A DNA stretch of 34,363 nt from Chloroflexota bacterium (GCA_026708115.1 JAPOVL010000028.1:1-34363); one strand, 5' to 3'. Shown: positions 7,158 through 17,381, counted from the first letter of the stretch. The notes: generated by a model from the letters alone, not told the origin. Numbers and translations: made by a program.

Positions 7158-8351
7158 GTGCGGATTACGAAGATCTCCGTGAAGGGCTTATTCGGGATGT
7201 TCGACCACGAGATTGAACTTAAGCTGGAGTCGAGGATTACGATCATTTACGGTCCAAATGGGGTGGGGAAGACTGTATTGACGGAGATGGTGCATGGGTT
7301 GTTTCAGCATAATTATGAGTTGCTTGGTGCAACACCGTTTCAGCATTTGCGAGTCGACTTCGATTCTGGCGAATCGATCACTGTTGCAAGGCTAGAAGCA
7401 ACAAATAGATTGTCAATTCAGTACGATGACGGGACAGCGGAGATAGATCTGCCTTTCCAGCCAGTTATTCTCGACGAGGACGGTCTGATCGAGGTAGTAA
7501 AGGCGCACTTTCCCGAAATAGGAGTGGTGTACAAGGGCGGTGAACGACTTTTTATGTTTGGTTACGAGGACGACCTGGATTCAGACATGTACGCTGATCA
7601 GATCAGTCTTGACGTGTTACCCCTACTGGACAGGACAGATTTTTTTGGTTGGTTGTACGGATTTAGTGAGGAACCCAGCTACTGGTCTGAGTCTTTACCA
7701 TTTGCTGAAATGCCGGACTGGTTCCGGCAAAACTTTGGGGGGGCAAATAAGAGAATACATACTGATATCATACGTACTCAGCGGCTTATTGGTGACGACG
7801 AAATACTTATTAGTCCCTTAATCCCCACCCCCGATGAGCGGTTACCCGTTGATGCGTACTTTATACCTACCCCGGAGCGCAGGGTGTCCAAATTCGCCAA
7901 GGAATTTCGAGATTCATTGCTTCGGGCGCTTCAGTCTGCGGCAGACCTCGAAGACTTGCAAGCATTAGTAGAAATCGAAAGACCGTTTAAGCTGTTTCAG
8001 GACATTGTCAACGGAAGACTTCTGTTCAAGTCTCTAAAGATTGAAGACTATGAATTCACGTTTGTCGCGGATAGCGGAGACGAGGTTTCGCTATCCTATT
8101 TGTCTTCTGGCGAGCAGCAACTACTAATCCTGTATTATCACCTTCTCTTCGAAATCCAACCCGACACCCTAGTTATGATCGACGAACCCGAACTGTCCAT
8201 GAATGTCGTCTGGCAACGCAATTTCTTGAAAGACTTGCAGCGTATCATCGAGCTGCGCAAATTTGACGTCCTCATCGCCACGCACTCGCCGCAGATCATC
8301 CACGACAAGTGGGATTGGGTTGTGCATTTGGGCGAAAAGGTGGATGACTGA
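7158..8351 (+). CDS. AAA/ABC-type ATPase, PARIS AriA-like
   Basis: This 397-residue SMC/ABC-like ATPase has an N-terminal MRITKISVKGLFGMFDHEIEL strand pair, then Walker A GPNGVGKT at 32-39. The middle segment is divergent. The ABC signature LSSGEQQLL is near 314-322, Walker B TLVMIDEPELSM near 338-349, and the H-loop ATHSPQII near 373-380. This matches AAA_15/AAA_21 proteins of defence systems such as AriA of PARIS. The start is GTG, with GAGAAGGGA about eight bases upstream. Its TGA overlaps the ATG of the DUF4435 gene (TGATG). The DNA is visibly more AT-rich, with more AT-ending codons than the flanking iol genes, suggesting transfer. Retron- or OLD-linked ATPases are alternatives; assignment to PARIS depends on the partner. 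Confidence 0.85.
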   Translation: MRITKISVKGLFGMFDHEIELKLESRITIIYGPNGVGKTVLTEMVHGLFQHNYELLGATPFQHLRVDFDSGESITVARLEATNRLSIQYDDGTAEIDLPFQPVILDEDGLIEVVKAHFPEIGVVYKGGERLFMFGYEDDLDSDMYADQISLDVLPLLDRTDFFGWLYGFSEEPSYWSESLPFAEMPDWFRQNFGGANKRIHTDIIRTQRLIGDDEILISPLIPTPDERLPVDAYFIPTPERRVSKFAKEFRDSLLRALQSAADLEDLQALVEIERPFKLFQDIVNGRLLFKSLKIEDYEFTFVADSGDEVSLSYLSSGEQQLLILYYHLLFEIQPDTLVMIDEPELSMNVVWQRNFLKDLQRIIELRKFDVLIATHSPQIIHDKWDWVVHLGEKVDD

Positions 8352-9256
8352 TGCTGCCCGAAATGACAGCGCATGAAATCGCCAATGAAATCGGCGCGCG
8401 ACAAATCTACAGTCGGATTTACGGCGAAGGCGAGACCTTCGTCATGGTAGAAGGGAAAACCGACCAAGTATTGTGGGAAGAGTTTCGATCCAGAGAAGAT
8501 TGCACGCTATATCCGGCTAAGGGTAACGACAAGATAATCGCGGCGCTGGAAGTCGCCAAGAAGCGTGATATGCGCGGCATCTCCGGCATCGTAGACGGGG
8601 ATTACTGGCTCATTACCGATGCGGACGAGCTAGGCACTGACAATCTGCTCTACGATGACTGCTGCCCGGACATGGAATCGATTCTGCTAGAGTCACCTGC
8701 GCTGAGAAAGGTCTTGCGTCATTCCATCAACGCGGATGACATGCAACAGCTGCATGAATTTGCCGACAAACTCAAATGCGAAGCACAACGCCTCGCCGCC
8801 GAGTTTGGCTACTTTCGCTTGCTGAATCATTTGAACGATTACGGTCTGCGCTGCAATTCGATTCCCTTTCATGAAATCATCGATAGGGATACGCTCGAAC
8901 TGGATCGAGACTTGGTAGCAAGCAGACTAGCCGGAGACCAGCCCGGACTAACAAGTGAAGAAATGTTGAGGCAAGTCGACGAACTGCGGAAACAGTATCC
9001 GCCGGGCGACGCGCAGCTCTGTCGTGGAAAAGATGTTATTGGCATTATGGCATTCATCCTGCCGATCTTGTTCAAGTCAGAATTCGGCGACGACTTGTCT
9101 GCGCTAACGACGGCGTCCGTACAGGACAAGGGACTGTCGAAGGATTTGCGCTTGGCTTACGAATTTGGATACTTTAAGGGAACATCATTGTTCAATTGCA
9201 TCCAAAAATGGGAATGCGAAAACCAGCCATTCAAGATTCTCCATCCCGAAATCTGA
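8351..9256 (+). CDS. DUF4435/TOPRIM-like effector, PARIS AriB-like
   Basis: This 301-residue protein begins with a TOPRIM-like strand and acidic motif, FVMVEGKTDQVLWEEF (about 30-45, Glu34). GIVDGDYW follows (Asp82, Asp84), then DDCCPDMESILL (about 102-112, Asp107/Glu109), the order of acidic residues expected in DUF4435 proteins. In PARIS the matching protein AriB is a TOPRIM nuclease released by the AriA ATPase on sensing a phage anti-restriction protein. The 1-nt overlap with the ATPase implies coupled translation at fixed stoichiometry. The iolD RBS starts at its stop codon, so the pair fits tightly inside the iol cluster. Function here is inferred from domain pairing. Confidence 0.78.
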   Translation: MLPEMTAHEIANEIGARQIYSRIYGEGETFVMVEGKTDQVLWEEFRSREDCTLYPAKGNDKIIAALEVAKKRDMRGISGIVDGDYWLITDADELGTDNLLYDDCCPDMESILLESPALRKVLRHSINADDMQQLHEFADKLKCEAQRLAAEFGYFRLLNHLNDYGLRCNSIPFHEIIDRDTLELDRDLVASRLAGDQPGLTSEEMLRQVDELRKQYPPGDAQLCRGKDVIGIMAFILPILFKSEFGDDLSALTTASVQDKGLSKDLRLAYEFGYFKGTSLFNCIQKWECENQPFKILHPEI

Positions 9257-9261
9257 AAGGA
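9256..9261 (+). promoter_or_regulatory. Ribosome-binding site of iolD at the stop of the inserted gene
   Basis: The sequence TGAAAGGA merges the stop codon of the DUF4435 gene with an AAAGGA ribosome-binding site, eight bases before the iolD ATG at 9269. This fixes the right border of the insert to within a few bases and makes iolD translationally dependent on, or at least directly downstream of, the insert. Confidence 0.6.
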
Positions 9262-9268
9262 CCGCCCC

Positions 9269-11134
9269 ATGACCACCACCCGCCTCACCATGGCCCAAGC
9301 CCTCGTCCGCTACCTCGCAGCCCAGCACGTGGCCCGCGACGGCCGGGAAAACCCTTTTTTCGCCGGCATGTGGGGCATCTTCGGGCATGGCAACGTGGCC
9401 GGCATCGGCCAAGCCCTGGAACAATACGCCCCCGATTTCCGCTATTACCAGAGCCGCAACGAACAAGCGCAGGTCCTGGCCTCGGTGGCCTACGCCAAGC
9501 ACCGTAACCGCCTGGCCACCTTCGCCTGCGCCTCGTCCATCGGGCCCGGCGCCACCAACATGGTCACGGGCGCGGCGGTGGCCACGGTCAATCGCATACC
9601 GGTTTTGCTGCTGGCCGGCGACATCTTCGCCGAGCGCATCCAGGCCCCCGTCCTGCAGCAACTGGAAAGCGAACATACCCAGGACATCAGCGTCAACGAT
9701 TGCTTCAAGCCGGTCTCGCGCTATTGGGACCGCATCTATCGTCCCGAGCAACTCATCACCGCCCTGCCGGAAGCCATGCGCGTCTTGACCTCGCCGGCCG
9801 ATACCGGCGCGGTCACGCTGGCCCTGCCACAAGATGTGCAAGCCGAAGCCTACGATTATCCCAGCACGATGTTCGAGAAGCGCGTCTGGCCGATCCCGCG
9901 CAACCGGCCCGATAGCGCCGCGCTGAAAACCGCGGAGGAATGGATCCGCGCCAGCAAACAGCCCATCATCATCGCCGGCGGCGGCGTTCACTACAGCGAA
10001 GCATACGACATACTGGAGTTACTGGTCACGCTCACCAACATCCCGGTCTGCGAGACGCAAGCCGGCAAGGGCGCGCTCAAATATGACAATCCGCTGAATC
10101 TGGGTGCGATCGGCGTGACCGGCACCGAGGGCGCAAACATCCTCGCCCGCGAGGCCGATCTGGTCATCGGCATCGGCACCCGCTACAGCGATTTCACCAG
10201 CGCCTCCAAGACGGCCTTCGCCAACGAAAATGTCCGTTTCATCAATATCAATGTGGCCGAATTCGACGCTTACAAGCATAACGCCCTGCCCCTGGTCGGC
10301 GACGCCAAAATCACATTGGAAGAACTATTGCTGCTCTTGAACGGCTACATGACCGATCGCGACTATCACGACCGAGCCTATGCTTACAATCAAGCCTGGG
10401 ATGCCGAGGTGCATCGCATCTACAACCTCGAGCACGAACCGCTGTTGAGCCAGGGCGAGGTCATCGGCCTGGTCAATTCGCTGTCGGCGCCGGGCGATAC
10501 CGTGCTCTGCGCGGCCGGCAGCATGCCCGGCGACCTGCACAAGCTCTGGCGGGCGCGAGATCGCAAGGGCTATCACCTGGAATACGGCTATTCGACCATG
10601 GGTTACGAGATCGCCGGCGGCATGGGCGTCAAGATGGCGGACCCCGAACGCGAAGTCTGGGTCATGGTCGGCGACGGCTCTTTCTTGATGATGCATACCG
10701 AGATCGTCACCATGGTGCAGGAAGGCATCAAGGTCAATATCATCGTGGTCGATAACCACGGTCACGCCAGCATCGGCGGCCTTTCCAAGAGCGTCGGCAG
10801 CGACGGCTTCGGCACCAAATACCGCTACCGTAGCGAATCCGGGCATCTCGATGGCGAAACGCTGCCCATCGACTTCGCAAAGAACTGCGAGAGCCTGGGC
10901 GCCCATGTTATCCGCGCCGCCAATCGCGCAGAGTTTTCCCAAGCGATGGAAGAAGCGAAAACGATCCAGGGGCGCCCGGTCTGCATCGTGACGGAAACCG
11001 ACCGCCGCCAGCGCGTCCCGGGCTACGAATCCTGGTGGGATGTGCCCGTGGCCGAGGTCAGCGAGAGCGAAGCCGTGCAGTCAGCGCGGGGAGCCTACGA
11101 GGACTACAAGAAGCGCGAGAGCTATTATCAATAG
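9269..11134 (+). CDS. iolD: 3D-(3,5/4)-trihydroxycyclohexane-1,2-dione acylhydrolase
   Basis: This 621-residue TPP-dependent enzyme cleaves the cyclohexanedione ring to 5-deoxy-D-glucuronate, the IolB substrate. The N-terminal Pyr domain has GIFGHGNVAGIG (36-47) and the catalytic-type glutamate in RNEQAQ (Glu65). A central domain follows. The C-terminal PP domain has the Mg/TPP motif GDGSFLMMHTEIVT running to DNHGHASIG (roughly 465-505). The length is close to known IolD proteins. In iol operons iolB and iolD are often close; here they are split by the ATPase/DUF4435 pair. The inosose dehydratase gene (iolE) that makes its substrate is not in this window. Confidence 0.95.
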   Translation: MTTTRLTMAQALVRYLAAQHVARDGRENPFFAGMWGIFGHGNVAGIGQALEQYAPDFRYYQSRNEQAQVLASVAYAKHRNRLATFACASSIGPGATNMVTGAAVATVNRIPVLLLAGDIFAERIQAPVLQQLESEHTQDISVNDCFKPVSRYWDRIYRPEQLITALPEAMRVLTSPADTGAVTLALPQDVQAEAYDYPSTMFEKRVWPIPRNRPDSAALKTAEEWIRASKQPIIIAGGGVHYSEAYDILELLVTLTNIPVCETQAGKGALKYDNPLNLGAIGVTGTEGANILAREADLVIGIGTRYSDFTSASKTAFANENVRFININVAEFDAYKHNALPLVGDAKITLEELLLLLNGYMTDRDYHDRAYAYNQAWDAEVHRIYNLEHEPLLSQGEVIGLVNSLSAPGDTVLCAAGSMPGDLHKLWRARDRKGYHLEYGYSTMGYEIAGGMGVKMADPEREVWVMVGDGSFLMMHTEIVTMVQEGIKVNIIVVDNHGHASIGGLSKSVGSDGFGTKYRYRSESGHLDGETLPIDFAKNCESLGAHVIRAANRAEFSQAMEEAKTIQGRPVCIVTETDRRQRVPGYESWWDVPVAEVSESEAVQSARGAYEDYKKRESYYQ

Positions 11135-11170
11135 ATGTTCTCAGAAACTCGCCAGCAACAGAAATGGTAT

Positions 11171-11196
11171 TGTAGGGGCGACCTATTAAGTCGCCC
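11171..11196. repeat. Dispersed GGGCGAC hairpin, copy 2
   Basis: TGTAGGGGCGAC followed by GTCGCCC forms a 7-bp stem (11176-11182 with 11190-11196) and a seven-base loop. It matches the reverse complement of the element at 197-217. It lies between iolD and the PhyH gene and could cap the iolD transcript, but lacks a T-run. Confidence 0.55.
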
Positions 11197-11220
11197 GCGA
11201 TTTACTTGAGGGACGCGACC

Positions 11221-12069
11221 ATGCACGTCTTAACACAGCAAGACCTGGCATTCTGGCGGGAAAACGGCTACGTCATCGTGCGAGATGCGGTTCCGCAGGC
11301 AAATGTCGAGGCGGTGGTTGACATCATCTGGGAGTTCATGGAGATGGATCGCCATGACCCCGAAACATGGTATCGCTCCGGCAACGGCAATGACGGCTTG
11401 CCCAGACTGAAAGCATCGGGCATGGCGGAACTGTACCAGCACCAGGCGCTCTGGGACAATCGGCAGCACCCGCGCGTTTATGGGGCCTTCGTCGATATTT
11501 GGGAGACGGAGAAACTATGGGTTTCCATTGATCGCGTCAATCTGAATCCGCCGGCGCGGGACGATTGGGATTTCCAGGGATTTGTCCATTGGGACATTGA
11601 TACTTCACAGCGGCCGGTTCCCATGCGGGTGCAAGGTGTATTGTCATTGGTGGATGTGCCGGCAGACGCGGGAGGTTTGCAGGTCGTTCCCGGTTTTCAT
11701 CGGCGCTTTGAAGAATGGGTCGAGGCGCAGCCGCCGGACCGCAATCCCCGCATACCCGATATGACCGGCCTGGAACTGAGGTCCCTGGCGATGAACGCCG
11801 GCGATCTTGTCATTTGGCACAGCCTGCTGCCCCACGGCACCGGGCGCAACAATTCAACGCGGCCTCGGCTGGCCCAATACATCACCATGTTCCCGGCAAA
11901 AGAAGATGATGAAGCGGCACGCGGGGAGCGCATCAGATTGTGGAAAGAACGCAAATCGCCCGAACACAAATTCTTCCCGGGCGATCCGCGCCGATGGGAA
12001 ATAGAGCGGGGCGCAACCGCGGAACTTACGCCACTGGGCGAGAAACTTCTCGGCTTAAAGAACTGGTAG
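11221..12069 (+). CDS. Phytanoyl-CoA dioxygenase (PhyH) family protein
   Basis: This 282-residue Fe(II)/2-oxoglutarate-dependent oxygenase has the facial triad visible as HWD (His123, Asp125) and a distal His205 in LLPHGTGRN. Arg214 or Arg216 in STRPR is expected to bind 2-oxoglutarate. The core LSLVDVPADAGGLQVVPGFH is typical of the family. The start is the ATG at 11221, preceded by GAGGGA; a TTG at 11206 would be too close to the RBS. Substrates of bacterial PhyH proteins vary widely (fatty acyl-CoA, ectoine, cyclitols, alkaloids). Its position after iolD suggests hydroxylation or demethylation of a cyclitol-like substrate, which is inference. Confidence 0.85.
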   Translation: MHVLTQQDLAFWRENGYVIVRDAVPQANVEAVVDIIWEFMEMDRHDPETWYRSGNGNDGLPRLKASGMAELYQHQALWDNRQHPRVYGAFVDIWETEKLWVSIDRVNLNPPARDDWDFQGFVHWDIDTSQRPVPMRVQGVLSLVDVPADAGGLQVVPGFHRRFEEWVEAQPPDRNPRIPDMTGLELRSLAMNAGDLVIWHSLLPHGTGRNNSTRPRLAQYITMFPAKEDDEAARGERIRLWKERKSPEHKFFPGDPRRWEIERGATAELTPLGEKLLGLKNW

Positions 12070-12088
12070 TTCTTCAACGGGGGCTGTG

Positions 12089-13252
12089 ATGGCCAATCCA
12101 CTAAAAGTTGGATTAATCGGCTGCGGCAACGTGGTTCAATACGGTCACCGTCCCGCTATCAACGGCTTGCCCGATGTCGAATTGCTCGCGCTGGCCGATA
12201 TCACCGCGGCGCGGCGAGAGATCGGCAAAGCCTGGTTTGACCTGGGCGACGATCAACTCTATGCCGATTACCGGGACCTGCTGGCCATCGACGCCATCGA
12301 CGCCGTCGCCATAACCGTGCCACAGCAATTCCGCCGCCAGATCGTGCTGGATGCCTTCGCCGCGGGCAAGCACGTGCTCAGCGAGAAGCCCATCAGCAAT
12401 GCGCCGGCCGTCGCCGACGAATTGATACAGGCGGCTGCATCCGCCAGGCGCAAGATGGCGATGGTGCACAATTATCACTTCTTGCCGGAGTTCCGGCAAA
12501 TCAAAGGGATGATCAGCGCTGGCTTGATCGGCGATCTGCGCGTGGCCACGCTGCACTTCCTCGGCGTCATCGATTACCCCGGCGCGGCCGAATTTCAAGC
12601 CGATTGGCGGCACACCATGGCGGCTGGCGGCGGCGTCTTGATGGATATGATTCACGCCGTTTATCTGGCGGAGTGGCTGGCAGGGGAGCAAGCGCAACAG
12701 GTGATGGCTTTCGTGGACGCGCCCGAATATGCCCATCGAGGACCGGTGATCGAAGATCTGGCCCTGGTGCAGATCGCCTTTTCGACTTGCTACGCTGTCA
12801 TCCACATGGCTTGGGGAGAGGGCGTTGGCGGCCTCGATATCAGCGGCAGCGACGGCCAGATCCGCATGCGCTACAAACAGTATCAATCGGGCGGCTTCAA
12901 TCAGCCGGTGGAGCTTTACAGCGTCGATACAGACTGGAATCGCAGCGATCACGCCATCGCCAATCTGGAAAATCACCTGGACAGCACCGCGCGCTCATTC
13001 ACAGAACTTTGGGCGGATTTCCGCGCTGCCATCCGCGACGATCGCGAGCCGATGGCGCCGGCTGCGGCCGGGGCGCGCGCCCTGCAAATTGCGCTGGGCG
13101 CCTACGTCTCCGGCGTGACGGGAAGGGTCGTGAGCCTGCCTCTGGATTCGTCTAGTCCGGTGTATCAAAAGGGGATTGACGGCATTGTCGAATTGGGCGC
13201 TTGGGATGAGAGCAAGACCAAGGCAGCCGGTCTATTTGGTTTGCGTGAGTAG
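12089..13252 (+). CDS. Second Gfo/Idh/MocA-family oxidoreductase
   Basis: This 387-residue NAD(P)-dependent dehydrogenase has a Rossmann start (KVGLIGCGNVVQYGH, 6-20) and the SEKPIS motif at 97-102. The longer C-terminal domain contains GGGVLMDMIHAVYLAEW, where Asp and His occupy the usual catalytic positions. Adjacent GTG and ATG codons at 12086 and 12089 could both start it; ATG is chosen. It lies about 20 bp after the PhyH gene and 9 bp before the glutamine-synthetase-like gene, so the three look like one transcript. It differs clearly from IolG and probably oxidises a different sugar, cyclitol or amino-cyclitol. Confidence 0.85.
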   Translation: MANPLKVGLIGCGNVVQYGHRPAINGLPDVELLALADITAARREIGKAWFDLGDDQLYADYRDLLAIDAIDAVAITVPQQFRRQIVLDAFAAGKHVLSEKPISNAPAVADELIQAAASARRKMAMVHNYHFLPEFRQIKGMISAGLIGDLRVATLHFLGVIDYPGAAEFQADWRHTMAAGGGVLMDMIHAVYLAEWLAGEQAQQVMAFVDAPEYAHRGPVIEDLALVQIAFSTCYAVIHMAWGEGVGGLDISGSDGQIRMRYKQYQSGGFNQPVELYSVDTDWNRSDHAIANLENHLDSTARSFTELWADFRAAIRDDREPMAPAAAGARALQIALGAYVSGVTGRVVSLPLDSSSPVYQKGIDGIVELGAWDESKTKAAGLFGLRE

Positions 13253-13261
13253 GGACTTGCG

Positions 13262-14641
13262 ATGAGGGAACTGCGCGGCATGCTGACCCTTGAGGAACTT
13301 TCAGCCAAGGTCGATTCCGAGGACATCGCGACGGTCATTCTGGCCTTTCCCGATCATTACGGACGTCTGATGGGCAAGCGCTTCGACGCCGAGTTCTTCC
13401 TGGCCGAAGCAGCGCGTCAAGGCACGCACGCCTGTAACTATTTGCTGACAACCGATATGGAGATGGAGCCGGTGGCGGGTTATCGTTTCGCCAATTGGGA
13501 AGCGGGCTACGGCGACTTTCACCTGGCGCCGGATATGTCGACGCTGCGCGTCGCGAGTTGGCTGGACAAGACGGCGCTGGTGATTTGCCATGTCGAAGAC
13601 GAGGCGTCGCACCAGCCGGTCGCTGTCGCGCCGCGCTCGATCTTGCAGCGGCAACTGGCGCTGGCTACGGCGCTGGGCTACGATGTTTTCGCCGCGTCCG
13701 AACTCGAATACTACATTTTCGAGGACAGCTATCGGGGGGCGCGGGATAAGGGTTATGTCGATCTGTCGCCCCAGGGCTGGTACCTGGAAGACTATCATCT
13801 GCTGCAAGGCACGCGGGAAGAACCGTTCACGGCGGCTGCCCGTTATCATCTCAAGCATTCCGGGATTCCCGTAGAAAACAGCAAAGGCGAATGGGGACTG
13901 GGCCAGCACGAGCTTAACATCCGTTACGCAGATCTCCTGACAATGGCCGACCGTCACACGGTCATGAAGCATTGCCTGAAGGAAATCGCTGACGGGCTGG
14001 GATCCAGCGTGACCTTCATGGCCAAGCCGCATGCCGGTCAAGCCGGCTCGAGCTGCCATATCCACCTCAGCCTGTTTGATGGCGAAAGCAACGCCTTCGC
14101 CGGCGACAAGGCCTTAGGCCCGGTCGCCGGGTCGGACGTTTTTCGCTGGTTCCTCGGTGGCTGGATGGCGCGCTTGCGAGAGCTGATGGTCTTTTACGCG
14201 CCCACAATCAATTCCTACAAGCGCTACGAAGACGGTTCCTGGGCGCCGACGCGCATCGCCTGGAGTTATGACAATCGCACGGCGGGCTTTCGTGTGGTCG
14301 GGCAGGGAAAGAGCTTGCGCATCGAATGCCGCGTGCCCGGCGCCGATTGTAATCCCTACCTGGCTTACGCGGCGGCGCTGGCCTCGGGGCTGGACGGCAT
14401 CGCCAACCGGATCGAGCCGCCGGACATCTTCCAAGGCGACATTTACGCCGCGCGCCATCTGCCGCGCGTGCCATACACGCTGCATGAAGCCCTGGACATA
14501 TTCGAAGCCAGCGACTTCGCCCGCGGCGCTTTTGGCGCCGATGTTGTGGAACATTACAGTCACTTCTACCGCACAGAAATCGAGAGTTTCCATAACGCGG
14601 TCACCGATTGGGAACGGCGACGCTATTTCGAACGCATCTGA
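13262..14641 (+). CDS. Glutamine-synthetase-family ligase (PuuA-like)
   Basis: This 459-residue member of the glutamine synthetase family has metal-site EYYIFE (about 145-150) and the GQHELNIRYADLLTMADR segment. It also has the catalytic KPHAGQAGSSCHIHLS block (about 257-272), NSYKRYEDGSWAPT (about 318-331) and RVPGADCNPYLAYAA (about 357-371). It resembles gamma-glutamylpolyamine synthetase (PuuA) and related ligases rather than housekeeping GlnA, and no adenylylation-site region stands out. Such enzymes couple glutamate to an amine using ATP. AGGGA precedes the ATG. The neighbouring dehydrogenases suggest that an amine-bearing cyclitol or sugar may be handled here. Confidence 0.85.
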   Translation: MRELRGMLTLEELSAKVDSEDIATVILAFPDHYGRLMGKRFDAEFFLAEAARQGTHACNYLLTTDMEMEPVAGYRFANWEAGYGDFHLAPDMSTLRVASWLDKTALVICHVEDEASHQPVAVAPRSILQRQLALATALGYDVFAASELEYYIFEDSYRGARDKGYVDLSPQGWYLEDYHLLQGTREEPFTAAARYHLKHSGIPVENSKGEWGLGQHELNIRYADLLTMADRHTVMKHCLKEIADGLGSSVTFMAKPHAGQAGSSCHIHLSLFDGESNAFAGDKALGPVAGSDVFRWFLGGWMARLRELMVFYAPTINSYKRYEDGSWAPTRIAWSYDNRTAGFRVVGQGKSLRIECRVPGADCNPYLAYAAALASGLDGIANRIEPPDIFQGDIYAARHLPRVPYTLHEALDIFEASDFARGAFGADVVEHYSHFYRTEIESFHNAVTDWERRRYFERI

Positions 14642-14653
14642 TTAGGATCTGTT

Positions 14654-15427
14654 ATGAGATTAAGGGACAAAGTAGCGCTGATCACAGGCGCGGGCGGCGG
14701 CATCGGCCGCGAGACGGCCACCCTCTTCGCCCGTGAAGGCGCGGCGATCATCGCTGTCGATATCGATGACGCGGGCGGCGATGCCACCGTTGCCGAAGTT
14801 GTAGCAGGGGGCGGACGAGCGAGTTACGTGCATGCGGATGTCAGCGTCGCCGACGACTGTCAGAAGATGATCGCCGCGGCCGAAGGGACCTACGGCAAGC
14901 TCGATGTGCTTTTTAACAATGCCGGCATCAGCCACGCCGAAGACGATGACGCCATCAACACCAGCGAAGCGGTTTGGGACCTGACCATGCAAGTCAATGT
15001 CAAAGGCGTCTTTCTGGGCTGCAAATACGGCATTCCCGCTCTGCAACGCGCCGGCGGCGGCAGCATCATCAATACGGCCTCCTTTGTCGCCGTCTTGGGC
15101 GCCGCCACGCCGCAACTGGCATACACCGCCAGCAAGGGCGCGGTGCTATCCATGACGCGCGAACTGGCGCTGATCCACGCGCGGGAGAATATCCGCGTCA
15201 ACGCGCTATGTCCGGGACCCTTGCGCACGGAATTGCTGATGAAATACCTGGATACAGACGAAAAGAAGAACCGCAGGCTGGTGCATATCCCCATGGGCCG
15301 CTTTGGCGAAGCGCATGAGATCGCCAAGGCGGCGCTTTATCTGGCGTCGGAGGAATCGTCGTTCGTGACCGGCAGCACTTTTCTGGTAGACGGCGGCATC
15401 ACCGCCGCCTATGTGACGCCGGAATGA
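14654..15427 (+). CDS. Short-chain dehydrogenase/reductase (classical SDR)
   Basis: This 257-residue NAD(P)-dependent oxidoreductase has cofactor motif TGAGGGIG at 11-18 and Asp36 after the second strand, which suggests NAD. NNAG is at 88-91, and the catalytic Ser143, Tyr157 and Lys161 (YTASK) are all present. The PG motif and a C-terminal GSTFLVDGGITA are typical of glucose/3-oxoacyl dehydrogenase-like SDRs. It lies 12 bp after the glutamine-synthetase-like gene and is probably the last gene of this operon, since a hairpin and ~140 bp gap follow. The substrate is unknown. Confidence 0.88.
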   Translation: MRLRDKVALITGAGGGIGRETATLFAREGAAIIAVDIDDAGGDATVAEVVAGGGRASYVHADVSVADDCQKMIAAAEGTYGKLDVLFNNAGISHAEDDDAINTSEAVWDLTMQVNVKGVFLGCKYGIPALQRAGGGSIINTASFVAVLGAATPQLAYTASKGAVLSMTRELALIHARENIRVNALCPGPLRTELLMKYLDTDEKKNRRLVHIPMGRFGEAHEIAKAALYLASEESSFVTGSTFLVDGGITAAYVTPE

Positions 15428-15428
15428 A

Positions 15429-15445
15429 TAGGGCCTCACGCCCTA
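15429..15445 (+). terminator. Hairpin after the SDR gene
   Basis: TAGGGC, the loop CTCAC and GCCCTA form a perfect 6-bp stem that begins one base after the SDR stop codon. A 120-bp non-coding stretch then precedes the next RBS. Position favours an operon-end structure, but there is no T-run, so intrinsic termination is unproven. Confidence 0.35.
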
Positions 15446-15571
15446 CACCGTGCTTCGATTCGATTCAAATCCTCAAAACTCACGAACAGGCAAGGGCAAC
15501 TGCATCAGGCCTCTAAATGTGCTACAGTTGATTGCGCCAGACGCCAGGCCATTTCGTGAAGGAGCAGCCAG

Positions 15572-17269
<1,698 letters not shown>

Positions 17270-17311
17270 AGCGAGTCATATTGCGATGAAGAAGTCCTTC
17301 CCTATTCTTGG

Positions 17312-17370
17312 GGCGCGTAGGTCGCGTAGACACTGACCGCCGACACAGCCCTTCGGGAAGGGATTTGGGG
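17312..17370. repeat. Dispersed ~57-bp repeat, copy B
   Basis: This is the same unit as 334-390: GCGTAGACACTG, CCGCCGACAC and CTTCGGGAAGGG in the same order and orientation. It ends next to the GGAGG ribosome-binding site of the enolase-superfamily gene, so the repeat forms that gene's 5' untranslated region. It follows the hairpin repeat at 17198-17266 within 50 bp. Confidence 0.65.
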
Positions 17371-17381
17371 TGGAGGAAACC

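Noticed and set aside
7158..9256. Reading the inserted pair as a Gabija or OLD system
   Set aside because: Gabija and OLD nucleases fuse the ATPase and TOPRIM domains in one protein. Here they are separate, and the second protein looks like DUF4435, so PARIS-like fits better.
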